From the NCBI RefSeq assembly GCF_040493455.1, contig NZ_JANFDA010000004.1, forward strand, positions 62,001 to 126,000: DNA of 64,000 bases, in the 5' to 3' direction. The DNA is from Microcosmobacter sp040493455. Lineage in GTDB: Bacteria; Bacteroidota; Bacteroidia; Flavobacteriales; Flavobacteriaceae. The first letter of the stretch is position 1. Every line of letters begins with the position of its first letter. Below, piece after piece: positions 8,292-15,987 of this stretch. The translations under genes were made by a program, and so were the position numbers. The notes beneath the pieces are model-generated. The model did not search any database. It was not told the origin of the DNA and saw nothing but the letters and a program-made list of their open reading frames with translations.

Positions 8292-8765
8292 TTATTCTTC
8301 TTCGTTTGAAGCTTGAGTTTCAACTGGAGCTGTTGCAGCTGCTTTGCTACCTCCTCTTCTACTTCTACGAGTAGATTTCTTCTTAGGCTTATCAGCATTG
8401 TAAAGCTCGTTATAATCAACTAACTCAATCATTGCCATATCAGCATTATCTCCTAGACGATTACCAAGTTTAATGATTCTTGTATATCCTCCTGGACGAT
8501 CTCCTACTTTTACAGCTACATCTCTGAACAATTCAGTTACTGCTTCTTTTTGTCTTAGTCTAGACATAACGATACGTCTGTTGTGCGTTGTGTCTTCTTT
8601 AGACTTTGTTACTAAAGGCTCAATGAACTGCTTTAAAGCTTTCGCTTTTGCTACAGTTGTATTGATACGCTTGTGCTCAATTAAAGAACAAGCCATATTA
8701 GCTAACATTGACTTTCTGTGAGCAGTTTTTCTACCTAAGTGGTTGAATTTTTTTCCGTGTCTCAT
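8292..8765 (-). CDS. rplQ: 50S ribosomal protein bL17
   Basis: Large-subunit protein bL17, 157 residues. The conserved core MRHGKKFNHLGR...MLANMACSLIEHKRI covers the first about 115 residues. It is followed by a lineage-typical tail, first basic (KKKSTRRSRRGG) and then Ala- and Glu-rich, which makes it longer than the 127-residue E. coli protein. It is the last gene of the cluster, separated from rpoA by a 154-bp structured spacer. Confidence 0.97.
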   Translation of the reverse strand: MRHGKKFNHLGRKTAHRKSMLANMACSLIEHKRINTTVAKAKALKQFIEPLVTKSKEDTTHNRRIVMSRLRQKEAVTELFRDVAVKVGDRPGGYTRIIKLGNRLGDNADMAMIELVDYNELYNADKPKKKSTRRSRRGGSKAAATAPVETQASNEEE

Positions 8766-8837
8766 GACATTTGTTTTAAACCTCTATCTTGCTACAACTC
8801 TTTTGAGGAGCAAATTATAAAGGAGTTAATTATTAAT

Positions 8838-8912
8838 TTACGACTTTGAACTTGCGATTTCAGGTTTTATATTTTAGACTACTTGAATTCGTTTATCAAA
8901 AATCTGTAATCT
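8838..8912. repeat. Opposed degenerate heptamer arrays, rpoA-rplQ spacer
   Basis: Read on the minus strand the spacer has a left array of 7-bp units (TTTTAGA, TTACAGA, TTTTTGA, TAAACGA) and, after about 10 bp, a right array (GTCTAAA, ATATAAA, ACCTGAA, ATCGCAA, GTTCAAA, GTCGTAA). Units of the two arrays are roughly complementary, so the transcript could form a long imperfect stem. Compare 11206-11304 and 22228-22262. Confidence 0.55.
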
Positions 8913-8919
8913 AAAATTG

Positions 8920-9912
8920 TTAGTCTTTATCTAATTTATATTTGCTTAAGTCCATTCCGAAGTTTAATCCTTTAACGTTTACAAGCTCTTCAAGCTCAGT
9001 TAAAGATTTCTTACCAAAGTTTCGGAATTTCATTAAATCGTTCTTGTTGAATGATACTAAATCTCCTAACGTATCTACTTCTGCTGCCTTAAGACAGTTT
9101 AGTGCACGTACAGAAAGATCCATATCTACCAATTTAGTTTTCAATAACTGTCTCATGTGAAGTGATTCTTCATCATAAGTTTCAGTTTGTGCAATTTCAT
9201 CAGCTTCTAATGTAATACGCTCGTCAGAGAATAACATGAAGTGGTGAATTAAAATCTTAGCAGCTTCAGTTAAAGCATCTTTTGGATGGATTGAACCGTC
9301 TGTAATGATTTCGAAAACTAATTTTTCGTAATCTGTTTTTTGCTCTACACGGAAATTCTCAATGCTATACTTAACATTTTTGATTGGTGTGTAGATAGAA
9401 TCTGTAAAGATAGTTCCGATTGGTGCAGAAGACTTTTTGTTTTCTTCAGCAGGAACATATCCTCTACCTTTTTCTATAGTGATTTCCATATTGATATTCA
9501 CTTTTGGATCAAGGTTACAGATTACTAAGTCTGTATTTAATACTTGGAATCCTGAAATGAATTTTTGGAAATCTCCAGCAGTGATTTGCTCTTGTCCAGA
9601 AATAGAAATTGATACAGACTCATTATCGATCTCGTCGATTTGTCTCTTGAAACGAATTTGTTTTAGGTTCAAGATCATTTCTGTAACATCTTCTACAACA
9701 CCAGAGATCGTTGAGAACTCATGGTCTACACCTTCTATTCTTACAGAAGTGATTGCAAAACCTTCTAAAGAAGATAATAAAACTCTTCTTAAAGCATTTC
9801 CTACTGTTAATCCGTATCCTGGTTCTAAAGGTCTGAATTCAAATTTACCTTCAAAATCAGTTGAATCAATCATGATTACTTTATCCGGCTTCTGAAAATT
9901 TAATATTGCCAT
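8920..9912 (-). CDS. rpoA: DNA-directed RNA polymerase subunit alpha
   Basis: RNA polymerase alpha subunit, 330 residues. The N-terminal dimerisation domain contains LRRVLLSSLEGFAITSVRI, and the C-terminal domain with helix-hairpin-helix motifs, LKAAEVDTLGDLV and FRNFGKKSLTELEEL, binds upstream DNA and regulators. It sits between rpsD and rplQ, as in most bacteria. Start and length are typical. Confidence 0.98.
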   Translation of the reverse strand: MAILNFQKPDKVIMIDSTDFEGKFEFRPLEPGYGLTVGNALRRVLLSSLEGFAITSVRIEGVDHEFSTISGVVEDVTEMILNLKQIRFKRQIDEIDNESVSISISGQEQITAGDFQKFISGFQVLNTDLVICNLDPKVNINMEITIEKGRGYVPAEENKKSSAPIGTIFTDSIYTPIKNVKYSIENFRVEQKTDYEKLVFEIITDGSIHPKDALTEAAKILIHHFMLFSDERITLEADEIAQTETYDEESLHMRQLLKTKLVDMDLSVRALNCLKAAEVDTLGDLVSFNKNDLMKFRNFGKKSLTELEELVNVKGLNFGMDLSKYKLDKD

Positions 9913-9935
9913 GTTTTTTTCTTCGTTTTAATTGT

Positions 9936-9992
9936 TATTTAGTTGCTCGGTCTAAAAGTTTGAAGAAGACCAGTAAACCCTTTGGCTAAATA
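9936..9992. other. Nested hairpin in the rpsD-rpoA spacer
   Basis: The 97-bp spacer contains nested inverted repeats: an outer pair TATTTAG (9936-9942) with CTAAATA (9986-9992), and an inner pair GGTCT (9949-9953) with AGACC (9967-9971). There is no T run, so it is more likely an mRNA structural or processing element than a terminator. Confidence 0.45.
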
Positions 9993-10009
9993 CCAATATG
10001 ATTAAATTA

Positions 10010-10615
10010 TTATTTAGAGTATAATTCGACGATGTATTGCTCGTTGATTTGTTCTGGAATCTGGATTCTAGCAGGAACTGAAACATAAGTTCCTTCTTTA
10101 GTATCGTTATTCCAAGTAATCCACTCATAAACCTGAGTAGAGTTAGTCAAAGAATTTTGAATAACTTCTAACGATTTTGATTTTTCTCTTACACCTACAA
10201 CATCACCAGCTTTTAGTTGGTATGAAGGAATGTTTACAACACTTCCATTTACTGTAATGTGTCTGTGAGAAACTAATTGTCTTGCTCCACTTCGAGATGG
10301 TGCAACTCCCATTCTGAAAACAACATTGTCTAAACGAGACTCACATAATTGTAACAATACCTCACCTGTAATTCCAGGAGCTGCTGTTGCTTTTTTGAAT
10401 AGGTTACGGAATTGACGCTCTAAGATACCATAAGTGTACTTCGCTTTTTGCTTTTCCATTAATTGTACTGCGTACTCCGATTTTTTACCACGACGTCTGT
10501 TGTTACCGTGTTGACCTGGAGGATAATTTCTCTTTTCGAAAGCTTTATCATCTCCATAAATAGCTTGTCCGAATTTACGAGCTATTTTAGTTTTTGGACC
10601 AGTATATCTTGCCAT
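10010..10615 (-). CDS. rpsD: 30S ribosomal protein uS4
   Basis: Small-subunit protein uS4, 201 residues, a primary binder of 16S rRNA. The N-terminal region MARYTGPKTKIARKFG and the S4 RNA-binding domain ESRLDNVVFRMG...RQLVSHRHITVNG are clear. In enteric bacteria S4 represses the alpha operon by binding its mRNA; here the gene is preceded by its own promoter candidate and two strong hairpins, which are possible sites for such control. Confidence 0.98.
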   Translation of the reverse strand: MARYTGPKTKIARKFGQAIYGDDKAFEKRNYPPGQHGNNRRRGKKSEYAVQLMEKQKAKYTYGILERQFRNLFKKATAAPGITGEVLLQLCESRLDNVVFRMGVAPSRSGARQLVSHRHITVNGSVVNIPSYQLKAGDVVGVREKSKSLEVIQNSLTNSTQVYEWITWNNDTKEGTYVSVPARIQIPEQINEQYIVELYSK

Positions 10616-10629
10616 TTTAAATTTGTTTT

Positions 10630-10687
10630 GAGAGTAGTTATGAATTCAGGTCTAAAATTTAATCCTTCGATAACTATTTGATCTCTC
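10630..10687 (-). other. Second leader hairpin upstream of rpsD
   Basis: Close to the rpsD start two split arms can pair: GAGAG plus TAGTTAT (10630-10641) with ATAACTA plus CTCTC (10670-10687), leaving an asymmetric internal loop and a loop of 28 nt. It ends about 15 nt before the rpsD ATG, a position suited to translational control. Confidence 0.4.
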
Positions 10688-10713
10688 TTGTTATACTTAA
10701 TTATTAATAAAAT

Positions 10714-10746
10714 CGAAACGTACTTTTAAATTAAAAGGACGTTTCG
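10714..10746 (-). other. Long perfect-stem hairpin at the 5' end of the rpsD transcript
   Basis: Sixteen-base arms (CGAAACGTACTTTTAA and TTAAAAGGACGTTTCG, one mismatch) flank a single base. On the minus strand it is followed by ATTTTATT. It could terminate rpsK transcripts, or, because it lies just after the promoter candidate at 10759-10766, cap or regulate the rpsD mRNA. Confidence 0.6.
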
Positions 10747-10758
10747 AAAAAAGTTTTG

Positions 10759-10766
10759 CAAATATA
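10759..10766 (-). promoter_or_regulatory. Internal promoter -7 element before rpsD
   Basis: The minus strand reads TATATTTG, matching TAnnTTTG exactly, in the 200-bp rpsK-rpsD spacer. It suggests that rpsD-rpoA-rplQ can be transcribed apart from the upstream genes. A -33 element is not evident. Confidence 0.5.
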
Positions 10767-10815
10767 GTAAGAATCTGATAAACAGTAAGACTTTGTTCTG
10801 TCTTAGTTTTTCTGA

Positions 10816-11199
10816 TTATACTCTTCTACGTTTTGGAGGTCTACATCCATTGTGTGGTAATGGAGTTACATCCACGATTTCTGTTACTTCAATTCCAGAA
10901 TTGTGAATTGAACGAATTGCAGATTCTCTTCCGTTACCAGGACCTTTTACAAATACTTTTACCTTCTTTAATCCTGCTTCTTTTGCAGCTTCTGAAGCAT
11001 CTTCAGCAGCTAACTGTGCAGCATAAGGTGTATTTTTTTTAGAACCTCTGAATCCCATTTTACCAGCAGATGACCAAGAGATTACGTCACCTTTCTTGTT
11101 TGTTAATGAGATAATGATGTTATTGAATGAAGCAGCAATATGAGCTTCTCCAATAGCATCAACAATCACTTTACGTTTTTTTGTACTTGACTTTGCCAT
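10816..11199 (-). CDS. rpsK: 30S ribosomal protein uS11
   Basis: Small-subunit platform protein uS11, 127 residues, with the conserved segments HIAASFNNIIISLT, GPGNGRESAIR and the basic C terminus HNGCRPPKRRRV. It lies between rpsM and rpsD; both flanking spacers are unusually long and structured. Confidence 0.98.
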   Translation of the reverse strand: MAKSSTKKRKVIVDAIGEAHIAASFNNIIISLTNKKGDVISWSSAGKMGFRGSKKNTPYAAQLAAEDASEAAKEAGLKKVKVFVKGPGNGRESAIRSIHNSGIEVTEIVDVTPLPHNGCRPPKRRRV

Positions 11200-11205
11200 A
11201 TGTTA

Positions 11206-11304
11206 TAGTTTCTAGTTGTTAGCTTTTAGTTGTTAGAATCCTAAACATTTCTATTTCAAGCAGATTCATCTAACTACTAAGTACTAATGACTAATGTCTA
11301 ATTA
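11206..11304. repeat. Two opposed 7-bp tandem arrays filling the rpsM-rpsK spacer
   Basis: On the plus strand five units start with TAG every 7 bp (TAGTTTC, TAGTTGT, TAGCTTT, TAGTTGT, TAGAATC, 11206-11240). After about 30 bp, five units start with CTA every 7 bp (CTAACTA, CTAAGTA, CTAATGA, CTAATGT, CTAATTA, 11270-11304), ending at the rpsM stop codon. The two arrays are in inverted orientation, so the RNA could fold on itself. Confidence 0.8.
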
Positions 11305-11679
11305 TTATTTAGTTGCTTTCTTTTTGTTAGCAACAGTTTTACGTCTTCCTTTTCTTGTTCTAGAGTTATTCTTAGTACGTTGACCTCTTAGAGGTAAACC
11401 AGCTCTATGACGAATTCCTCTGTAACATCCAATATCCATTAATCGCTTAATGTTCAATTGCGTTTCAGAACGTAATTCACCTTCGATAGTAAAGGTACCT
11501 ACAGCCTCACGAATCTTACCGATTTCATCGTCTGTCCAGTCCGATACTTTTGTACTTTCATCAACTTTAGCTGTAGCTAAAATTTCTTTTGCTCTACTTC
11601 TACCTATTCCATAGATATAAGTTAAAGAGATAACTCCTCTTTTTTGTTTTGGTATGTCTACACCTGCAATTCTTGCCAT
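11305..11679 (-). CDS. rpsM: 30S ribosomal protein uS13
   Basis: Small-subunit head protein uS13, 124 residues, contacting 16S rRNA and the P-site tRNA through its basic tail. Conserved elements are MARIAGVDIP, LTYIYGIGRSRAKEIL and RGQRTKNNSRTRKG. Its start is two bases from the rpmJ stop, and a heptamer array follows its stop codon. Confidence 0.98.
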   Translation of the reverse strand: MARIAGVDIPKQKRGVISLTYIYGIGRSRAKEILATAKVDESTKVSDWTDDEIGKIREAVGTFTIEGELRSETQLNIKRLMDIGCYRGIRHRAGLPLRGQRTKNNSRTRKGRRKTVANKKKATK

Positions 11680-11681
11680 AA

Positions 11682-11798
11682 TTACCCTTGTCTTTGTTTG
11701 AATCTAGGATTCTTTTTGTTAATTACGTAAAGTCTACCTTTTCTACGAACCAATTTACAGTCCGCACTTCTTTTTTTAACTGATGCTCTTACTTTCAT
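11682..11798 (-). CDS. rpmJ: 50S ribosomal protein bL36, zinc-free type
   Basis: A 38-residue gene between infA and rpsM. The protein starts MKVRASVKKRSADCK and ends PRFKQRQG, which identifies bL36. Only one Cys (residue 14) remains of the zinc-binding Cys/His set, so this is a C-minus, zinc-independent form. Spacing is 4 bp to infA and 2 bp to rpsM. Confidence 0.96.
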   Translation of the reverse strand: MKVRASVKKRSADCKLVRRKGRLYVINKKNPRFKQRQG

Positions 11799-11802
11799 CG
11801 TA

Positions 11803-12018
11803 TTAGTATCTATAAGTTATACGAGCCTTAGTTAGATCGTAAGGACTCATTTCTAATTTTACTTTATCTCCTGGTAACAACTTAATGTAGTGCATACGCA
11901 TCTTACCAGAAATGTGAGCAGTCACAATATGACCGTTTTCTAATTCTACACGGAACATTGCATTAGATAATGCTTCGCTTATCGTTCCGTCTTGTTCTAT
12001 TGCTGCTTGTTTTGCCAT
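11803..12018 (-). CDS. infA: Translation initiation factor IF-1
   Basis: IF-1, 71 residues, a single OB fold that blocks the A site during initiation. It is recognised from MAKQAAIEQDGTI, MFRVELENGHIVTAHISGKMR and LPGDKVKLEMSPYDL. It follows secY with a 9-bp spacer; map and adk, often found in this position in other phyla, are absent. Confidence 0.97.
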   Translation of the reverse strand: MAKQAAIEQDGTISEALSNAMFRVELENGHIVTAHISGKMRMHYIKLLPGDKVKLEMSPYDLTKARITYRY

Positions 12019-12027
12019 AGTATAATA

Positions 12028-13392
12028 TTAAGCTACTGCCTTTCTGTTTTTACCTGTTTTCATCAAGCCATCATAGTGTCTATTCAACAAGTATGAATTT
12101 ACTTGTTGCATCGTGTCTATTGCAACTCCTACCATAATCAACAAAGAAGTTCCACCGAAAAATAGTGCCCAACCTTGTTGTACGTTCATTAGCTTCACAA
12201 TAATTGCAGGGAACACTGCGATCAATGCTAAAAATAATGAACCTGGGAATGTTATCTGAGACATGATCTTATCTAGATATTCTGAAGTTTCTGTTCCAGG
12301 TCTAATACCAGGAATAAATCCTCCACTTCTCTTAAGATCGTCTGCCATCTTATTTGTAGGTACTGTAATTGCCGTATAGAAGTACGTAAATACTATGATT
12401 AATAATGCAAATACAACATTGTACCACAATCCGAAAATATCTGAGAACTCTGTTTGCATCCATCTACCAACTCCAGTGTCCTTCAACATGTCTGTTCCTC
12501 CAATTAAGCTTGGTACAAACATAATTGCCTGAGCAAAGATGATTGGCATTACTCCTGAAGCGTTAAGCTTCAATGGTAAAAACTGTCTAGATCCAAATAC
12601 GTTCTTTTCGTATCCTCCAGAAGCCGTTCTACGTGCATACTGGACAGCAATCTTTCTAACAGCCATTACTAACATAACAGATGCTAAAATGATAACAAAC
12701 CAAATTACTAGTTCTATAAGGATCATCATGAAACCTCCATTACCTGCTCCACCTAATCTAGAAATTGCATTCTGTACAAATGATTGTGGTAATGTAGCGA
12801 TGATACCTACCATAATTAACAATGAAATACCATTACCAATTCCTTTGTCTGTAATCTTTTCACCTAACCACATTGCGAAAATACATCCTGTAACTAGTAT
12901 GATTACTGAAGAAAACATAAAGATGTTTTCTGAGAAACCTGGTAATAATAATCCGCCTAAGGAAGGTTGTCCTGCTAAAGAAGGGATACTAACCAAATAA
13001 CCTGGTGCTTGTACCAAACAAATTGCTATGGTTAACCAACGTGTTATCTGAGTGATTTTCTTACGTCCACTTTCTCCTTCTTTTTGTAGTTTTTGCAGGT
13101 AAGGTATAGCAATACCCATTAACTGTACTACAATAGAAGCAGAGATATAAGGCATGATACCAAGTGCAAATACAGATGCATTTGCAAATGCTCCACCTGT
13201 AAAGGCGTTCAGTAATCCTAAGATACCTCCTTCTGTACTACCAGCTAAAGCATCTAGTTTACCAATATCTATCCCAGGTAATACAACTTGTGCTCCAAAA
13301 CGATACACAAGTAATAATCCTAGAGTAAGAATGATACGATCCTTAAGCTCTGTAATCTTCCAAACGTTTTTTAATGTTTCTATTAATTTCAT
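12028..13392 (-). CDS. secY: Protein translocase subunit SecY
   Basis: The channel subunit of the Sec translocon, 454 residues with ten predicted membrane helices. Recognisable parts are the plug and helix 2 region GGILGLLNAFTGGAF, the conserved IMPYISASIVVQLM, GIGNGISLLIM and the cytoplasmic loop IRPGTETSEYLDKI. It lies after rplO in the spc segment. Length is typical for Bacteroidota. Confidence 0.98.
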   Translation of the reverse strand: MKLIETLKNVWKITELKDRIILTLGLLLVYRFGAQVVLPGIDIGKLDALAGSTEGGILGLLNAFTGGAFANASVFALGIMPYISASIVVQLMGIAIPYLQKLQKEGESGRKKITQITRWLTIAICLVQAPGYLVSIPSLAGQPSLGGLLLPGFSENIFMFSSVIILVTGCIFAMWLGEKITDKGIGNGISLLIMVGIIATLPQSFVQNAISRLGGAGNGGFMMILIELVIWFVIILASVMLVMAVRKIAVQYARRTASGGYEKNVFGSRQFLPLKLNASGVMPIIFAQAIMFVPSLIGGTDMLKDTGVGRWMQTEFSDIFGLWYNVVFALLIIVFTYFYTAITVPTNKMADDLKRSGGFIPGIRPGTETSEYLDKIMSQITFPGSLFLALIAVFPAIIVKLMNVQQGWALFFGGTSLLIMVGVAIDTMQQVNSYLLNRHYDGLMKTGKNRKAVA

Positions 13393-13405
13393 TGTTTATG
13401 GGGTC

Positions 13406-13858
13406 TTATAAAGTTACTGCTTCTCCTCCTGCAGCTTCGATAGCAGCTTTTGCTGAAGCAGTAAATTTATGAGCAGATACTTTTAATTTTGCTTTTAACT
13501 CTCCACGACCTAAGATTTTAACAAGCTCATTCTTCCCTGCCAATCTTAAATCCACGATTGTATCAAAATCTAAAGTGTCTTTTATTTTCTTATCATCAAC
13601 CAATTGCTGAATAGTGTCTAGGTTTACACCTTGATATTCTACACGGTTAATGTTCTTAAATCCAAACTTAGGAACACGTCTTTGTAACGGCATCTGTCCA
13701 CCTTCGAAACCAAGCTTCTTAGAATACCCTGAACGTGACTTAGCTCCTTTGTGACCACGTGTTGCAGTACCACCTTTTCCAGAACCTTGTCCACGACCAA
13801 CGCGCTTCCCTTTATTTTTCACTGAACCTTCTGCAGGTTTTAAATTACTTAAATCCAT
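13406..13858 (-). CDS. rplO: 50S ribosomal protein uL15
   Basis: Large-subunit protein uL15, 150 residues. The Gly/Lys-rich N terminus (GRGQGSGKGGTATRGHKG) and the segment GFEGGQMPLQRRVPKFGF are diagnostic. It is separated from rpmD by 14 bp and from secY by 13 bp. Confidence 0.97.
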   Translation of the reverse strand: MDLSNLKPAEGSVKNKGKRVGRGQGSGKGGTATRGHKGAKSRSGYSKKLGFEGGQMPLQRRVPKFGFKNINRVEYQGVNLDTIQQLVDDKKIKDTLDFDTIVDLRLAGKNELVKILGRGELKAKLKVSAHKFTASAKAAIEAAGGEAVTL

Positions 13859-13872
13859 TGTTTAGTAAATAT

Positions 13873-14055
13873 TTATTTTGTCTCCTCTACAGAAACTAAA
13901 TGTGAAACTTTATTAACCATCCCAAGGATATTTGGTGTGGCATCATGCTCTACAACCTGACCAATTTTTCTTAAACCTAAAGCTTCTAATGTTAACTTTT
14001 GGTTCTTTGGACGATTGATTGCGCTTCTTACTTTTGTTACTTTAATCTTTGCCAT
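13873..14055 (-). CDS. rpmD: 50S ribosomal protein uL30
   Basis: Large-subunit protein uL30, 60 residues, recognised from KVTKVRSAINRPKNQK and TLEALGLRKIGQVVEH. It lies between rpsE and rplO with spacers of 11 and 14 bp. Confidence 0.96.
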   Translation of the reverse strand: MAKIKVTKVRSAINRPKNQKLTLEALGLRKIGQVVEHDATPNILGMVNKVSHLVSVEETK

Positions 14056-14066
14056 CTTATCCTAGA

Positions 14067-14591
14067 TTATCCGTTAAATACTTTTTCTATAGAAATTCCT
14101 CTTTCTCTCGCGATAGCATTTGCATCTCTTAGTTGTAATAAAGCATCAAAAGTTGCTTTTACAACATTGTGAGGGTTAGAAGAACCTTGAGATTTTGATA
14201 ATACATCGTGTACACCAACTGCTTCAAGTACTGTTCTTACAGCTCCACCAGCAATAACTCCGGTACCAGGTGCAGCAGGAATAATATTTACTCTTGCTCC
14301 TCCGTACTTACCTTTTTGTTCGTGAGGTAATGTTCCTTTTGTAATTGGAATACGTACTAAGTTCTTTTTAGCATCTTCTACAGCTTTAGCGATAGCAGTT
14401 GCAACGTCTTTAGATTTTCCTAAACCGTGTCCTACAACTCCATTCTCATCACCAACAACTACGATAGCTGAAAATCCGAACGCTCTACCACCTTTAGTTA
14501 CTTTAGTAACACGCTGTACACCAACAAGACGATCTTTTAACTCTAATCCTCCTGGTTTTACTAATTCTGCGTTTTTATATTTCTGATACAT
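14067..14591 (-). CDS. rpsE: 30S ribosomal protein uS5
   Basis: Small-subunit protein uS5, 174 residues, involved in decoding accuracy. The N-terminal double-stranded RNA-binding domain (LVGVQRVTKVTKGGRAFGF) and the C-terminal domain with GGAVRTVLEAVGVHDV are present. Spacer to rplR is 6 bp. Confidence 0.98.
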   Translation of the reverse strand: MYQKYKNAELVKPGGLELKDRLVGVQRVTKVTKGGRAFGFSAIVVVGDENGVVGHGLGKSKDVATAIAKAVEDAKKNLVRIPITKGTLPHEQKGKYGGARVNIIPAAPGTGVIAGGAVRTVLEAVGVHDVLSKSQGSSNPHNVVKATFDALLQLRDANAIARERGISIEKVFNG

Positions 14592-14597
14592 AATGTC

Positions 14598-14954
14598 TTA
14601 AAATTTTAATCCAGCTTCTCTTGCGCCGTCAGCTAATGATTTTACTCTACCATGATATAAGTAACCACCTCTATCAAAAGAAATAGTTTCTACACCTGCT
14701 TTAACTGCTTTTTCTCCTACTGATTTTCCTACTAATGCAGCAATTTCAGTTTTAGTTCCTTTTGAAGAACTTATGTCTTTATCTCTTGAAGATGCAGCAG
14801 CAATAGTCTTACCTGTAACATCATCAACGATTTGAGCATAAATTTCTTTATTGCTTCTAAAAACAGATAGACGTGGTCTAGCTTCAGTTCCTGAAACAAC
14901 CTTGCGGATTCTGTTTTTTATTCTTTGTCTTCTTTCGTTCTTTGTTAATGCCAT
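14598..14954 (-). CDS. rplR: 50S ribosomal protein uL18
   Basis: The 5S rRNA-binding protein uL18, 118 residues. Diagnostic parts are RPRLSVFRSNKEIYAQIVDD and the C-terminal FDRGGYLYHGRVKSLADGAR. It lies between rplF and rpsE with tight spacing. Confidence 0.97.
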   Translation of the reverse strand: MALTKNERRQRIKNRIRKVVSGTEARPRLSVFRSNKEIYAQIVDDVTGKTIAAASSRDKDISSSKGTKTEIAALVGKSVGEKAVKAGVETISFDRGGYLYHGRVKSLADGAREAGLKF

Positions 14955-14964
14955 AACTTAACTA

Positions 14965-15507
14965 TTAAGCTGATTTACCTGCTTTTCTTCTAATTTGCTC
15001 ACCAACAAACTTGACTCCTTTTCCTTTGTAAGGCTCTGGCTTACGGAATGAACGAATCTTAGCTGCTACTTGACCAACTAATTGCTTATCGTGAGACGTT
15101 AATTTAACGATCGGATTTTTACCTTTTTCAGAAATTGTCTCTACTTTAATTTCTGGTGCAAGGCTCATAACGATATTATGAGAGAATCCTAATGCTAAAT
15201 CTAATTTATTTCCTTGGTTTGAAGCTCTGTATCCAACACCTACTAATTCTAATTCTTTAGTAAATCCTTTTGAAACTCCTTCAACCATATTAGCAATCAA
15301 TGCTCTGTAAAGACCATGTTTTGCTTTGTGTTCTTTCTTTTCAGATATGCGACTCAATGTTACAGTCCCATCTTCTATCTTTAATTCTACTCCTGAAATA
15401 TCTTGAGTTAACTCACCTAGTTTACCTTTAACAGTAACTACGTTATCGTTAACTTCTACTGTTACGCCTTCAGGAATTGTTATCGGGCTATTACCTATTC
15501 TTGACAT
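14965..15507 (-). CDS. rplF: 50S ribosomal protein uL6
   Basis: Large-subunit protein uL6, 180 residues, located near the GTPase-associated centre. MSRIGNSPITIPEGV, the central LVGVGYRA and the C-terminal signature KPEPYKGKGVKFVGE are seen. The two-domain length is normal. Confidence 0.98.
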   Translation of the reverse strand: MSRIGNSPITIPEGVTVEVNDNVVTVKGKLGELTQDISGVELKIEDGTVTLSRISEKKEHKAKHGLYRALIANMVEGVSKGFTKELELVGVGYRASNQGNKLDLALGFSHNIVMSLAPEIKVETISEKGKNPIVKLTSHDKQLVGQVAAKIRSFRKPEPYKGKGVKFVGEQIRRKAGKSA

Positions 15508-15519
15508 TTCTATTCCTTT

Positions 15520-15918
15520 TTAATACACGTAACACAATACTTCACCACCTACATTTTCTCTTGTAGCTTGTTTCCCTGTCATTACTCCATGAGAGGTAGA
15601 AACAATAGCAACACCAAGACCATTAAGTACTCTTGGCATTTCTTTGGCACCAGCATATTTACGTAAACCTGGTTTACTTACTCTTTGAATTTTCTTGATG
15701 ACAGATTCTTTAGTGCTTGTATTGTACTTAAGAGCAATCTTAATAGTACCTTGAGCTGAAGAATCGTCAAACTTGTAACTTAAAATATATCCTTGATCGA
15801 ATAATATTTTAGTCATCTCCTTTTTAACTTTAGAAGCAGGAATCTCAACCACTCTGTGGCCAGCCATCGCTGCGTTTCTAATTCTAGTCAAAAAATCCGC
15901 AATTGGATCTGTGTACAT
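15520..15918 (-). CDS. rpsH: 30S ribosomal protein uS8
   Basis: Small-subunit protein uS8, 132 residues, a primary binder of the central domain of 16S rRNA. It is recognised from DPIADFLTRIRNA and the C-terminal GLGVAIVSTSHGVMTGKQA. In enteric bacteria S8 regulates the spc operon; the 69-bp structured spacer before this gene could be examined in that light. Confidence 0.98.
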   Translation of the reverse strand: MYTDPIADFLTRIRNAAMAGHRVVEIPASKVKKEMTKILFDQGYILSYKFDDSSAQGTIKIALKYNTSTKESVIKKIQRVSKPGLRKYAGAKEMPRVLNGLGVAIVSTSHGVMTGKQATRENVGGEVLCYVY

Positions 15919-15926
15919 AACTAATT

Positions 15927-15970
15927 GATTTGTGATTTTGGTTTTCGGGTTGGTACCGAACCTTAAATCT
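15927..15970. other. Hairpin and short heptamer array in the rpsN-rpsH spacer
   Basis: On the plus strand four 7-bp units run in tandem: GATTTGT, GATTTTG, GTTTTCG and GGTTGGT (15927-15954). The stretch 15934-15948 can pair imperfectly with 15957-15970 (CCGAACC and ATC regions). This makes a hairpin between rpsN and rpsH without a T run. Confidence 0.4.
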
Positions 15971-15987
15971 GATTATTTAAAATAATA

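Noticed and set aside
11206..11304. CRISPR-like array
   Set aside because: The unit is 7 bp with no spacers of constant length and no cas genes, so it is not CRISPR.
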